This document shows, piece after piece, positions 17,948-26,453 of a stretch of DNA of 64,000 nt. Position numbers and translations under genes: made by a program. The notes under the pieces were generated by a model that worked only from the letters and a program-made list of their open reading frames with translations, was not told the DNA's origin and did not search any database. Source of the DNA: a virus; the IMG/VR virus record IMGVR_UViG_3300050821_006280, positions 45,559-109,558 of that record, one strand, 5' to 3'. The number at the start of each line of letters is the position of its first letter. Position 1 is the first letter of the stretch.

Positions 17948-18364
17948 CTTCTTAGAAGGTGATTGTGGCTGCGGCGCGGCTGGATTGATCCCCGCTCGTT
18001 CTTGATCTTGACTGTCCTTGGCGTTGGCTGGCTTTGGTGGCTGCCGTCCACCAGGCCCATCCAGCTCATAAAGCTTGGGCTCGATCATTTTGAACAAGCG
18101 CTCAAACTGGAGATCTTTATTCGAGCCCTGAAAGCCTTCACGAATATGCTGCTGGTTCCGGGTCCAGCCTTTGCCAGTAAGCCTGATACCTTCAAGAACC
18201 TCTTGCCCGGCGGCCGGATAGAGGTATCCCTGCTTACCCAGCTGAGCACGAGCAATTTTCATTGCCCGGACTACCCCGTCGGCCCCACCGCCGGTGACAC
18301 CTTTGTTGAAGATCGCTACGACGCAATGCCGAAAGAGAGGAGGGATGTCACGCCAGCCCGGCAT
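17945..18364 (-). CDS. hypothetical protein, 139 aa
   Basis: Start at the Met of MPGWRDIPPLF. A compact helical N-terminal domain of about 90 residues contains CVVAIFNKGVTGGGADG. A Pro/Gln/Lys-rich disordered tail follows. It lies between primase and helicase genes and may be a replication accessory, but no family is recognised. Confidence 0.6.
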   Translation of the reverse strand: MPGWRDIPPLFRHCVVAIFNKGVTGGGADGVVRAMKIARAQLGKQGYLYPAAGQEVLEGIRLTGKGWTRNQQHIREGFQGSNKDLQFERLFKMIEPKLYELDGPGGRQPPKPANAKDSQDQERAGINPAAPQPQSPSKK

Positions 18365-18389
18365 GACTCGATCGTAGCACGAGTAACAG

Positions 18390-18788
18390 CTAGCTGGCCG
18401 CGGAGGCGCTCTTTTCTTTCTTCGGGTTCGCCTTCTTGGCATTGGCCTTCTTCGTGCTCTCCTTCTTCACACCGGGGTTCCACTTGCCACCCGGCTGTCT
18501 CGCGCGATCCCGCAAGACCAACTTCTGCTCGTGGGTATAGGACCCGTCGTGAGCCGCGCAGCACATGCCATAGCGAGGAGCCCCAGGCTCCTTGCAGTCC
18601 GGCGCAATGCACGGCTTGCGCGGCCTCGGCTTCCGGGCCAACGGGACGCTGCCCACGCCCTGGGCGAGCCTGGAGAGGCGCTTCTGCACCTCCACAGCGA
18701 CCACCGAGTCCACGACTTCCGTGAACATCTTGGCCACGCTGTCCGCGAGCTGCTTGGCTGCCTGCTTCCGATCCATCTCGTCCTCCAT
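18390..18788 (-). CDS. Cys-rich protein with histone H1-like basic tail, 132 aa
   Basis: A helical N-terminus is followed by CIAPDCKEPGAPRYGMCCAAH, a probable zinc knuckle. The lysine/alanine-rich tail (KKANAKKANPKKEK) resembles histone H1-like bacterial proteins. Probably DNA-binding. A good promoter lies 74-102 bp upstream. Confidence 0.6.
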   Translation of the reverse strand: MEDEMDRKQAAKQLADSVAKMFTEVVDSVVAVEVQKRLSRLAQGVGSVPLARKPRPRKPCIAPDCKEPGAPRYGMCCAAHDGSYTHEQKLVLRDRARQPGGKWNPGVKKESTKKANAKKANPKKEKSASAAS

Positions 18789-18861
18789 CTCGCCGGATAG
18801 TCCGGCCGTTGTCTCACCCAGTTCTACGAATGAATTAGGCAGACATTACAAAACAATCTGG

Positions 18862-18890
18862 AGATTATTTAGAGATGAACCAAGTGTCAA
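18862..18890 (-). promoter_or_regulatory. sigma70-like promoter
   Basis: Minus strand TTGACA (18890-18885), 17 bp, TAATCT (18867-18862). Both hexamers are good and the spacer is AT-rich. It drives the H1-like gene and the genes downstream of it. Confidence 0.6.
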
Positions 18891-18891
18891 G

Positions 18892-19146
18892 CTAGACGTA
18901 ATCTAGAAACTCGGTATCTACTTCGTCAGATAACCCTAAAGATTTAAGCAGTTGCAACCTAAACCCGGACACTTCCTTGCCGCATTGCGGATCTCCGTTG
19001 AGATGAATTACGTAGATATCCGCTTGGGCTTTCGCAGCTCTCTCGATCCTGTATTCGAGCTTGCCAGCACGTTTGTCGAGCAATGCGATGTAGGCACTCT
19101 CGTTAGGATTGATCTTTTGCCTGCACCTAACACATCTGCCCATCAT
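18892..19146 (-). CDS. zinc-binding small protein, 84 aa
   Basis: The N-terminal CVRCRQKINPNESA is a zinc-ribbon half-site. A later HLNGDPQCGKEV may complete the site. The remainder is helical. It is 11 bp downstream of the DnaB gene. Function unknown. Confidence 0.6.
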   Translation of the reverse strand: MMGRCVRCRQKINPNESAYIALLDKRAGKLEYRIERAAKAQADIYVIHLNGDPQCGKEVSGFRLQLLKSLGLSDEVDTEFLDYV

Positions 19147-19157
19147 CCGTACTCCTG

Positions 19158-20507
19158 TCAGAAAGGAAGATCGTCTAGCTTATCTGGATCGTTCTGCACA
19201 GCGGTTGGCGCCACATCGTCATCGGCTCCTGGCTCGCGCGGCTCAAAACTTCCACTGGGTGAAACCGCCCCACCGCTAGACGAGCTGACATCCATGCCAG
19301 ATTCATCGACCTCGGAAAAGTCCATACGATCAAGATCCCAACGGATTCTGATATTTCCTGGCTTCCCCTCACGGATTTTCATCGAGACGATTTCCATCTT
19401 TGCATCGGTACGCATCTCGTCAGACTGATGGATTCCGTACATGATGTCCGAGTTCCAGCCTGCTACGTCGGTGATTCCAACGTTATCCGCGGTGATAGTC
19501 GAGGACTCCCCCTTCTTCGCAGAACGGTTGAATTGCGTGTTTGCGACAGTTGTCAACTTCCCACGCTTCGCTATTCTCTTGAGGTCATCGAACGTATTCG
19601 ACACCCTCTCGTGGCGATCCTTCCCGGTATTCTTGATCAGGTAGGCACCGTCGACGGCTGCAAGTTGACACTCTGAGTCCTCAATTGCAGTTCCAACGTT
19701 GTCGATAGAGAAATCGAAATCGCCACCGACGATGTAGATCCCCTGCTCGTTGAGTATAGACGCAATACCTGAGCGCAGTTTCTGCTCTGCAAATTCGCCA
19801 AGCTTCCCCCTGCGAACATCATCGTACGGAAGCCGGAAGTGCAATGCAAAAAAGCGCATTGCCATCTTGATCTTGTTCATTTCTGTCGAGACGATCATGA
19901 CTCTCGCCCCGTCCTTCCAAGCTGCATGCGTCACAACAAGCAGTGTCCAGGTCTTTCCGGTTCCAAGTCTACCGGCGAACAAGACGAGATCTTCGGGCCA
20001 CCACCCCATGGTCTGGTCGTCCATGGTCGGCCATGGAGTTGCAATCCCCCGTTTTCCAGCTTTGATGTTGTCGTATTGCTGGAGCACTTCCTTGCCAAGT
20101 GCGAAGAGTGATTCGATCTTCGAGACCGAGTTGCACTCACGCATAATCTTTCGGTTGATCTCTCGCCAGACCTCTGCTGCCGCCTGAGGATCACGTCCCT
20201 CTAGCTTCTCTGTGACCTTGGCAGCACCTTCACGTAAACCCTGAAATAGCCGTCTGCTGATAACTTCGTTGATCCAGAATACTGGCGTCTCGCTTGTAAT
20301 GACAGGCAAGTCGACACCCGTCTTCTGCAAGATCACATCTGGCGTCGGCAGAGACCCATATTCCTTGCGATGGAGCAGCAAATACTCGAACGCGTTGCGC
20401 CCATCCCCAAACAAATGATCTGGGGTAATGCCCTTATCAAGCGCCTGCGACAGCGCTTTGGCTCCGCCCAATGAAACGGAGAGAACAAATTCCTTATCCA
20501 GATCCAC
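19158..20507 (-). CDS. dnaB: DnaB-type replicative helicase with SSB-like C-terminal tip, 449 aa
   Basis: The N-terminal helical domain (about 1-130) precedes a RecA-fold motor. Walker A is FAGRLGTGKTWT (about residue 178), Walker B-like CQLAAVDGAYLI (about 282), and TTVANTQFNRS matches the H3/Q motif of DnaB. It unwinds the fork in the 5'-3' direction. Unusually, after a Ser/Gly/Pro-rich linker the protein ends DKLDDLPF, almost the partner-binding tip of SSB proteins. The DnaC-type loader is encoded just upstream. Confidence 0.85.
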   Translation of the reverse strand: MDLDKEFVLSVSLGGAKALSQALDKGITPDHLFGDGRNAFEYLLLHRKEYGSLPTPDVILQKTGVDLPVITSETPVFWINEVISRRLFQGLREGAAKVTEKLEGRDPQAAAEVWREINRKIMRECNSVSKIESLFALGKEVLQQYDNIKAGKRGIATPWPTMDDQTMGWWPEDLVLFAGRLGTGKTWTLLVVTHAAWKDGARVMIVSTEMNKIKMAMRFFALHFRLPYDDVRRGKLGEFAEQKLRSGIASILNEQGIYIVGGDFDFSIDNVGTAIEDSECQLAAVDGAYLIKNTGKDRHERVSNTFDDLKRIAKRGKLTTVANTQFNRSAKKGESSTITADNVGITDVAGWNSDIMYGIHQSDEMRTDAKMEIVSMKIREGKPGNIRIRWDLDRMDFSEVDESGMDVSSSSGGAVSPSGSFEPREPGADDDVAPTAVQNDPDKLDDLPF

Positions 20508-20513
20508 GGCTGC

Positions 20514-20864
20514 TTACCGAATCCCGCCCCGGATAACCTTCAGGTGCAGATGAGACCGACGATCAATTTTCTTCTTAGAAGAAGCTTCGCGACGCGCTTC
20601 CTCTCCGATATCTCGTAGCTCCTCCAGCAGAGCGCGGGCTTCCCAGATGTACGGCACATCATCCATGAGAGGATCGCCTTCTGCCGCCTCAAGGCACGAG
20701 CAATGAAATGACGCGAAGATCAAAACCTTGTTCTGGATCAGGGAGTTGTATTCAGCCGGCCCGTTAGCGATCATGGCATCAGCAACAACCCGAATCTGCG
20801 GAACGCCAAAGACAATCTCTTCCTGGCAGATCTCGCAGATATCCCTGACCTCCTCGCCAACCAT
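20514..20864 (-). CDS. zinc-binding protein, 116 aa
   Basis: CEICQEEI near residue 10 and FHCSCLEAAEG near residue 54 form a likely four-ligand zinc site. A basic tail (KKKIDRRSHLHLKV) follows. It is located between the helicase and its loader (0-6 bp gaps), so it may serve in the replisome. No family recognised. Confidence 0.65.
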   Translation of the reverse strand: MVGEEVRDICEICQEEIVFGVPQIRVVADAMIANGPAEYNSLIQNKVLIFASFHCSCLEAAEGDPLMDDVPYIWEARALLEELRDIGEEARREASSKKKIDRRSHLHLKVIRGGIR

Positions 20865-21566
20865 CTACTTGTTCTCCCTTGATTTGATCCGAGCCTGAAA
20901 TGCGTCCGATGATTTCTGTCTGAGATTCTCTCCCTCGATCGTGACGCCAATATTCGTTCCCTGGAAGACTCCCCACAGGCTCTTGAGCCGCCGATCGTTC
21001 CCCCATGATGATCCCGGGATTCTTGTGGTGAGCATCGTGACCTTCCCGTCCGCCTGGCGTCGAGTGACCAGCTTCTCCATATGCTTCGGACCGAACCGAT
21101 TGTCTTCGATAAAGTCCTCGTTGAAGTTGTCGAGAACGAGCAAGTCTACGGCGCGGATGCGTTCCATCATCGACATGGAGTCATCGAACGGACGATCATT
21201 GAATTGAAGCTCTTGCAGCTCCTCGTGGAAGGTGACGCGAACAGTGAAGGTCCACCGCCGCGCTTCCATTGCGATGATCGCAGCAGCAGCTGATTTTCCT
21301 ACGCCAGGCTCACCCGTGAAGACGAAACCATTTCCACTTTGCACATACTTGACGATATCGTGACAGTAATTGATGACAGTATTCCTAGCGTCTTCGTCCT
21401 GTATGCCCTTCGCCTTTACTCCCCGATAGAGCCTGCCGAGGTTCATTAGCTTGAAATCGAACTCGACAAGCTGATCCCGCCTCTGCCATCTCGACACGAC
21501 AGCTTGCGTGACTGGCTGGGTGTCTGGGTCATCGCGGGAAATCAGCGGCTTTTTCTCATCACTCAT
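20865..21566 (-). CDS. DnaC/IstB-like AAA+ helicase loader, 233 aa
   Basis: Walker A FTGEPGVGKSAAA (about residue 82) and Walker B VDLLVLDNFNED (about 140) with sensor-like TMLTTRIPG (about 185) define an AAA+ ATPase of the DnaC family. It would load the DnaB helicase encoded 360 bp downstream onto DNA. The usual Asp-Glu Walker B is here Asp-Asn. Confidence 0.8.
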   Translation of the reverse strand: MSDEKKPLISRDDPDTQPVTQAVVSRWQRRDQLVEFDFKLMNLGRLYRGVKAKGIQDEDARNTVINYCHDIVKYVQSGNGFVFTGEPGVGKSAAAAIIAMEARRWTFTVRVTFHEELQELQFNDRPFDDSMSMMERIRAVDLLVLDNFNEDFIEDNRFGPKHMEKLVTRRQADGKVTMLTTRIPGSSWGNDRRLKSLWGVFQGTNIGVTIEGENLRQKSSDAFQARIKSRENK

Positions 21567-21594
21567 CGATCAACGCAGACGCTTGCGCGGCTCC

Positions 21595-22863
21595 TCAGAA
21601 GAACTTCGGCTCTGGCTTCTTATTGGCCGGCGAGGAATCGTTGCGCGAGATCTTGCCGAGCACCTCGGAGCGCTTGTAGTAGAGCAACGAGATCTCCGGC
21701 AAGCCCTCCGCCTTATACTTGCGGCTCCACTTGCTTTCCCAGCTTGAGATGAAATCCCGAACCCCTTCCTCAACAAGCTCCGGCCCAAAATCCTCCAGCA
21801 TACGCTTGACTAGGACCATCTCCTGCTTCGTCCAACGTGGATTCGGACGCCCATTGAACGAGTCGCGATAGGCCTCATCCCACCAGCTGCGCACGTTGCC
21901 AGCATTGACCACGCCAGCAGCGTCCTTCTGCTCCTGGTAGCTCGAACGGCGCTCAACGGACCCGCCAGCCTCTTCACGGCGGCGGCGCTTCTCCTCAGCC
22001 TTGGCAGCCTTCGCGCGCGATTTGGCATCGGTCTGCTCCATCGTCTGGCGTGACAGGTTTCTTAGCCGTTCAGCTCTCTCGTCGACCAGTTTCTTCTTCT
22101 GATCAACGACGCTAGTCCCTTCCCCTTGTGTTTCGCTGGGATTTATAGAATCCCTAGTGTTTTCGTCTACCTTTGTCATCTGCTCTTGTACTAGAACATC
22201 GTCGATCCGATCCTGATTGTCATCTGCAATCTTCTGATCTTGAGTTGGTAAATCACCTGTAGGGGCAGCTGCCGGCGAAGCCGGACAATCCTTTATTTCT
22301 TTTTCATTAAATTCTTTTCTTTCTTTTCTTTTCATTTGTCCGAAATTCGCCACGGGTCGACCCGAAGCTTGTTTCGGTCCGACCCGAAATTTCTCACGGA
22401 TCGACCCGTCGTTTATTTCGGTAGGAGGAATCTCGGTCCTCAGTATTTTCAAGTCGAGGTCATCACGATCAGCTTCGAGTAGCTTCCATCCGAATAGCTG
22501 AGCATGTCCGTATACATCAGACGCTGCGACAACCCACTTTTTGTCTGCTTTCAAAGCCTTATCAGCCTCGGTCCTGACCAGTCCCAATCTTATAAGTCGA
22601 GCTGCAAGCTGCTCTACCCGTCGGAGCGACTTGCCCATGTCAGCGGCAATTGTCGCCCACGAGGCGAAGGTATAGCCATGCTTGACAGACCGCACAGAAA
22701 TGACGGCCAGCAGCACCTTCTCCGAGTCGCCGAGACGGCTGTCAGTCATATGGAGCAGACTTATGGGAGCCCAAGGCCCTGGAATAACCTCGGCAGCCCG
22801 CTGCGGAGCAGCAGGCCATTGCAAGACCTTGTGTTCGTCCTCTAGGCTGTCAGGCGGCATCAA
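21595..22863 (-). CDS. winged-helix replication initiator-like protein (lambda O style), 422 aa
   Basis: Residues about 35-110 form a winged helix-turn-helix (SEKVLLAVISVRS ... SLRRVEQLAARLIRLGLV), as in phage O-type replication proteins. A very charged coiled-coil linker (about 200-320) follows. The C-terminal domain (about 325-400) may contact the helicase or loader. Position next to the loader supports an initiator role. Confidence 0.65.
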   Translation of the reverse strand: MMPPDSLEDEHKVLQWPAAPQRAAEVIPGPWAPISLLHMTDSRLGDSEKVLLAVISVRSVKHGYTFASWATIAADMGKSLRRVEQLAARLIRLGLVRTEADKALKADKKWVVAASDVYGHAQLFGWKLLEADRDDLDLKILRTEIPPTEINDGSIREKFRVGPKQASGRPVANFGQMKRKERKEFNEKEIKDCPASPAAAPTGDLPTQDQKIADDNQDRIDDVLVQEQMTKVDENTRDSINPSETQGEGTSVVDQKKKLVDERAERLRNLSRQTMEQTDAKSRAKAAKAEEKRRRREEAGGSVERRSSYQEQKDAAGVVNAGNVRSWWDEAYRDSFNGRPNPRWTKQEMVLVKRMLEDFGPELVEEGVRDFISSWESKWSRKYKAEGLPEISLLYYKRSEVLGKISRNDSSPANKKPEPKFF

Positions 22864-23135
22864 TCTGTCTCCATCTTGCTGCGAACTTCCAAAACGAACT
22901 TCATCAGCTTTTCGTCATCCTTGAACCATTCCCCGAACATCCTGTTCATACCGAAGCGACGGTGGATCTCGCGTTCCTGAACACGACCACCAGGCATGAT
23001 CGCGAGGATCATCAGCTCGCGAGGATAGCCAGTTTGGATCTCGGAAAGACGTTTTTGGGGATCTTTGGAAAAGCCGATCTTGATCGGGCCGCCGGCTTTT
23101 TCTTGAATGAAATATACGTACGTCGTCGTCGCCAT
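22860..23135 (-). CDS. T5orf172/GIY-YIG-like protein, 91 aa
   Basis: TYVYFIQEKAGGPIKIGFS, KRLSEIQTGYPRELMIL and EREIHRRFGMNRMFGEWF match the T5orf172 (MUG113) domain, a distant GIY-YIG nuclease relative. The family is common in phages, and whether it cuts DNA is uncertain. A promoter with TAGCGT lies immediately upstream and the leader has no clear Shine-Dalgarno, so it may be nearly leaderless. Confidence 0.75.
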   Translation of the reverse strand: MATTTYVYFIQEKAGGPIKIGFSKDPQKRLSEIQTGYPRELMILAIMPGGRVQEREIHRRFGMNRMFGEWFKDDEKLMKFVLEVRSKMETD

Positions 23136-23148
23136 GAGGGACGATCAA

Positions 23149-23177
23149 ACGCTAGAAGCTAGATACCTGATTGTCTA
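23149..23177 (-). promoter_or_regulatory. promoter with TAGACAATC and TAGCGT boxes
   Basis: Minus strand TAGACA (23177-23172), 17 bp, TAGCGT (23154-23149). The same boxes and spacing occur before the tmRNA gene, so the pair defines a phage promoter type. Confidence 0.5.
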
Positions 23178-23183
23178 GGAGAT

Positions 23184-23795
23184 CTACTTTTTGAAGCGAG
23201 GACCGAAGTCGCGTATCATCGATCGGACGAGATGTGGATGTGGATTTGCCTGTGGCCTTCCCTTGCGGATCAATCCGAGAGCTTCGACGAAGCCCATCCC
23301 TTCGTACAGCATGAGGTACGAAATCGTCGCGGCAACCGAGCGCGAAATACCAGCTGCGCAGTGAACGATCAGATTGAGCCCCTTCTTCTTCGCTAGATGG
23401 ATCTCCAGAGCCGCCTTCTCGAAGGCTCCGACGGGAGATAGCTCGCCATCCTCGATACCCACCTTGGCAAGAAAGATACCTGGCCAAGGCTCATAATCGA
23501 TCTCCTTGGCCATATTCAAAATCGATTTGACCTCGTCATCGACGAAGAAGATGGGCATGAAGACCGCCGCGTGTTCTCCTACCCAGATCCCTGGAAAGAC
23601 CAGATTTGCTACCTGCTCTGTACGCATCCCATTCTTCCTGTGAGCCTCGAAGTCCGAATGCACCTTATCGAGGAATGCACGAAGCCCTGGAGGCAGTGCC
23701 CTTGCAGTCTGCTGCTTGTACTCCGTTAGCTTGTCAGTGTGGTCGCGGAAGTTCAAGGTGCCTCGTTCTACGCCAGAACGTCTCCGACCTTTCAC
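23184..23795 (-). CDS. dual-specificity protein phosphatase-like, 203 aa
   Basis: The signature loop HCAAGISRS (about residue 150) matches HCxxGxxRS of cysteine-dependent dual-specificity phosphatases. ATISYLMLYEGM and the helix after it fit the fold. A general-acid Asp lies upstream in IDYEPWPG or VGIEDGE. It would remove phosphate from Tyr/Ser/Thr or RNA 5' ends. With two kinase-like genes in the window, phosphorylation-based control of the host or of phage proteins is conceivable. Confidence 0.8.
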   Translation of the reverse strand: MKGRRRSGVERGTLNFRDHTDKLTEYKQQTARALPPGLRAFLDKVHSDFEAHRKNGMRTEQVANLVFPGIWVGEHAAVFMPIFFVDDEVKSILNMAKEIDYEPWPGIFLAKVGIEDGELSPVGAFEKAALEIHLAKKKGLNLIVHCAAGISRSVAATISYLMLYEGMGFVEALGLIRKGRPQANPHPHLVRSMIRDFGPRFKK

Positions 23796-24139
23796 GAGAG
23801 GATGACGTACCAGGTCTGTGAATTACAAGTTGCACAGGAGATGACATAGTACGGCGGCGCTGGAGGCGTCGGCGGCAATGCGTCAGACAGGTCAGATGTA
23901 GTGGCTGAAATATCTGACTCGACGACCATGATCTTGTCAGCTGGCGCAGTGCAGGTCGGACAGGAAATAGCAAGCTCTGGATCTAGGCTGACGATATCTT
24001 CCTGGATAAGCTGTACGCGTTTTACTGGAGAAAATATATCCAGAACACGCAGTCTCTTCTTTGAGAAGGGATGCTTCGTATACTCAGTACGCTTTACTTG
24101 CTTAGTCGCCAATTCTATCAATTCCAATTTCGGCATCAT
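23792..24139 (-). CDS. two-ribbon zinc protein, 115 aa
   Basis: CPTCTAPAD (about residue 60) and CATCNSQTW near the C-terminus give a four-Cys zinc ribbon separated by a Pro-rich linker. The basic N-terminus could bind nucleic acid. It overlaps the phosphatase gene by 4 bp. Confidence 0.6.
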   Translation of the reverse strand: MMPKLELIELATKQVKRTEYTKHPFSKKRLRVLDIFSPVKRVQLIQEDIVSLDPELAISCPTCTAPADKIMVVESDISATTSDLSDALPPTPPAPPYYVISCATCNSQTWYVILS

Positions 24140-24426
24140 CCTTTCCGTATCGCCTTCTTGACTTTGTCGGAGACTGCTTCCTCTCCAATCTGGAGGGCCA
24201 GCGTCTCGATCTCCGAGCAGAAGACATCGACGTAAAGTTTGATCCGATTGTCAATACCTAGCTTACTCAGAACCCTTTCAGCAAGCAATTGCGATTCCTT
24301 ATCGGAGAGGATCTCTCCGGGATCTCCATCATTAACCTTTCCTGCTGCGTACTTGGTGAGAGCCGTGGTGATGATGGTTGTAACATTATCCCGGATCGGG
24401 CTCTTGTCCACTAATGCTCCGTCCAT
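24136..24426 (-). CDS. hypothetical helical protein, 96 aa
   Basis: The start is the Met of MDGALVDKS, overlapping the upstream zinc gene by 16 bp. It is helical throughout, with no metal or membrane motifs. No family recognised. Confidence 0.55.
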   Translation of the reverse strand: MDGALVDKSPIRDNVTTIITTALTKYAAGKVNDGDPGEILSDKESQLLAERVLSKLGIDNRIKLYVDVFCSEIETLALQIGEEAVSDKVKKAIRKG

Positions 24427-24632
24427 CGATCGAAAGGATTTACGGGTTCTGGGGCTTGCATGGCCAGCGGGTGGTTCGACTCCCATTGATGATGGCAGAG
24501 CCTGCATTTGCACTCACGTCGCTCGCGTGCAACAGCGCCGCGGAGATGCTCAGGAAGAAACGTGCTGAAGTTGTACATCGTCCCGACGCGGATGTTGCGA
24601 GACTTGCACTTCGGGCAAACGAATGCCTTCAT
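24411..24632 (-). CDS. zinc-ribbon protein, 73 aa
   Basis: CPKCKSRN at the N-terminus and CKCRLCHHQW (about residue 42) make a ribbon like those of transcription-factor or phage Com-like proteins. The C-terminus is Pro-rich. It is coupled to its neighbour by overlap. Confidence 0.65.
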   Translation of the reverse strand: MKAFVCPKCKSRNIRVGTMYNFSTFLPEHLRGAVARERRECKCRLCHHQWESNHPLAMQAPEPVNPFDRWTEH

Positions 24633-24642
24633 CGCGTGCCTC

Positions 24643-25002
24643 CTACGGCATGAGATTGGCCAAGGTCTCCAGCGCTCGAATAGCAGCTTCGACCCAGGCT
24701 CGGTCGGACATCCCGTCCACCGCGGCGCCTGTCCTTACTTGCTGGGCAACTTTACGAAGTCCATCAGCTGTCGGTCGTCGAGCGCCAATTAAACAAGCTT
24801 TCACTGCCAGAATGCGGTCTGCGACCACTTCCCAAACCGTCGAGCCCTGCTTGGCTTCGTTGATCATTTGGAGCAGAATTGCCTGGTGCTGTTCAGGCGC
24901 TAATCCGCCGACGGCGAAGATTGCCTTGATTCGTTCGTCGTTGATTTCCCATTGACCGGAGTAACTGTTGAGCATTCGCGCGAGGACTTCAGATGGGGTC
25001 AT
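24643..25002 (-). CDS. hypothetical helical protein, 119 aa
   Basis: All-helical with small-residue-rich helices (VWEVVADRILAVKACLIG). No signal peptide. It overlaps the upstream gene by 4 bp. Function unknown. Confidence 0.6.
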   Translation of the reverse strand: MTPSEVLARMLNSYSGQWEINDERIKAIFAVGGLAPEQHQAILLQMINEAKQGSTVWEVVADRILAVKACLIGARRPTADGLRKVAQQVRTGAAVDGMSDRAWVEAAIRALETLANLMP

Positions 25003-25232
25003 GGCTCTTCATCGTATCCCTGGTTGTGCCGCATGACGCGCTTCACCAGCTCGCAGAAATCAAACACCTCGCAGTCCGAGCAAACTGGATGACCCCGCAT
25101 CTCGCGGCATTTGATGACTTTCAGCTGGTCGAGACGATGTTGGAACTGCGGAGATGAAGGATCATGGCCTTCTTGAGTGACCGAGGCTTCTAACTGACTA
25201 AGCAGGGAGGCTGGTTCTTCTTCGTCGGCCAT
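24999..25232 (-). CDS. small Cys-containing protein, 77 aa
   Basis: The acidic N-terminus is followed by VIKCREMRGHPVCSDCEVFDFC, a Cys cluster that may bind zinc or Fe-S. It shares one base with the next gene (stop/start overlap), so the two are coupled. Confidence 0.6.
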   Translation of the reverse strand: MADEEEPASLLSQLEASVTQEGHDPSSPQFQHRLDQLKVIKCREMRGHPVCSDCEVFDFCELVKRVMRHNQGYDEEP

Positions 25233-25498
25233 CAGGATTCCAAGATAGATTCTAGATCTTCGAGTAGATCAATACCACCAATAGCTCGACGAAAACACGA
25301 GAGATGCATCCTACCCCAAACACGGCGCTTGTGGAATGGAGCCTTCTCTTTGCCTTCATCGGGCATGAGCAAACCTATTTGGATCTCGACGACTTCATCT
25401 CCAGGCTTCCTACGAGATGACGATCGGATAATCGGCTTCGGACAGCCGAGGCATTGCGTCGGATCATTTTTCTTTTGATTGGCCATATCTTGATCCAC
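25232..25498 (-). CDS. small Cys-containing protein, 88 aa
   Basis: CLGCPKPI near residue 16 and a later HLSC make a likely zinc site in a basic protein. It is the first gene after a promoter at 25522-25550. No family recognised. Confidence 0.6.
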   Translation of the reverse strand: MDQDMANQKKNDPTQCLGCPKPIIRSSSRRKPGDEVVEIQIGLLMPDEGKEKAPFHKRRVWGRMHLSCFRRAIGGIDLLEDLESILES

Positions 25499-25521
25499 GC
25501 AAGCGTCTGCGCGGTAAAATC

Positions 25522-25550
25522 AGACTATCGGCCGATCACTTGATTGTCAA
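25522..25550 (-). promoter_or_regulatory. promoter TTGACAATC / TAGTCT
   Basis: Minus strand TTGACA (25550-25545), 17 bp, TAGTCT (25527-25522), 24 bp before the 88 aa gene. A TCCCAT/ATGGGA hairpin lies further upstream (about 25576-25592) and may end transcripts of the gene before it. Confidence 0.6.
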
Positions 25551-25617
25551 ACGATGGCGCAATAACATGCCAAATCCCATAGAGAATGGGACAGAGACGA
25601 AAGCTGGCGGCTAAGAC

Positions 25618-25818
25618 CTAAGAGACGGCGAGCCGTTTCGCGGTGGCTACTACGTGAGCAGCCTCCAGGGCGCGACGTGCAGCGTCCCGAAACTTATTCT
25701 TCATCTCCTCTGGAATGGCTTCCCACGGGCTCTCCCTCTTTGGGAATTGCCACTCGACGATAGCCCGTGCTGCGGCTTCGATTTCATCGTCGCATGGCTC
25801 ATGGCGATGCGTTGCCAT
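25618..25818 (-). CDS. small helical protein, 66 aa
   Basis: I chose the Met of MATHRHEP, which has AAGGAAGG six bases upstream. DDEIEAAARAIVEWQ and AARRALEAAHVV resemble a small helical domain common in phage proteins. Function unknown. Confidence 0.6.
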   Translation of the reverse strand: MATHRHEPCDDEIEAAARAIVEWQFPKRESPWEAIPEEMKNKFRDAARRALEAAHVVATAKRLAVS

Positions 25819-25865
25819 TTGGGCCTTCCTTTCACGTCTCATGAATCTCGGCAGTACCATCGTTG

Positions 25866-26285
25866 CTAGTCGTCTCCCATCGTCGGATCGTGTTCAACTT
25901 CGTGATCTTCGGCCTCAGCCAGAATTCTGGTGATTAAGGCTTCCCGCTCCTCAACAGTCTGATTCTTGGCAAAGAGCAAGAAGTCCTCGGTCCGACGAGA
26001 ACCAGTAACGGTCCGGCTGCCAAGCTGGATCGTGTAGTGCTGCTCGAATACGTAGGACACCTTCTCAAGCGGACCGTGGTTCTGGCAGACGAACACATCG
26101 AAATCGTCCACTGCTCTCAAGGTCTGATCTTTCGGCTGCGATGACTCCACGCATTGTACGCAGCCAGCAGGCATCCATATCCATAGCCGGCCGTTGTGCA
26201 TGAGGTGCGCGTTGCGGTCGAGACCCTCCCACTGACTGGGATCTTCGGCCAGCTCAATGATTCTCTTCGGTCCACCCATTGCCAT
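25866..26285 (-). CDS. hypothetical protein, 139 aa
   Basis: An alpha/beta protein with a Cys pair (GCVQCVESS, about residue 42) and FVCQNHG further on, perhaps a zinc site. The C-terminus is an acidic helix. It is the first gene after a promoter at 26336-26364. Confidence 0.6.
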   Translation of the reverse strand: MAMGGPKRIIELAEDPSQWEGLDRNAHLMHNGRLWIWMPAGCVQCVESSQPKDQTLRAVDDFDVFVCQNHGPLEKVSYVFEQHYTIQLGSRTVTGSRRTEDFLLFAKNQTVEEREALITRILAEAEDHEVEHDPTMGDD

Positions 26286-26335
26286 GTCCTGTTGTACGAA
26301 GCATTAAGCAGGCGATTACCGCTGCCATAGCTACT

Positions 26336-26364
26336 GGACTAACAGTTAGCTACCAGATTGTAAA
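26336..26364 (-). promoter_or_regulatory. promoter TTTACAATC / TAGTCC
   Basis: Minus strand TTTACA (26364-26359), 17 bp, TAGTCC (26341-26336). It shares the AATC extension of the -35 with the other promoters of this module. The rest of the 26286-26453 spacer shows no gene. Confidence 0.5.
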
Positions 26365-26453
26365 CACGTTGAATGTACGATTTTTCTTACATGAAAACCA
26401 TGGCCATGGCATGACTTAGCCCACATTCGACTGACTGTACGGAAAGCTTAGGA

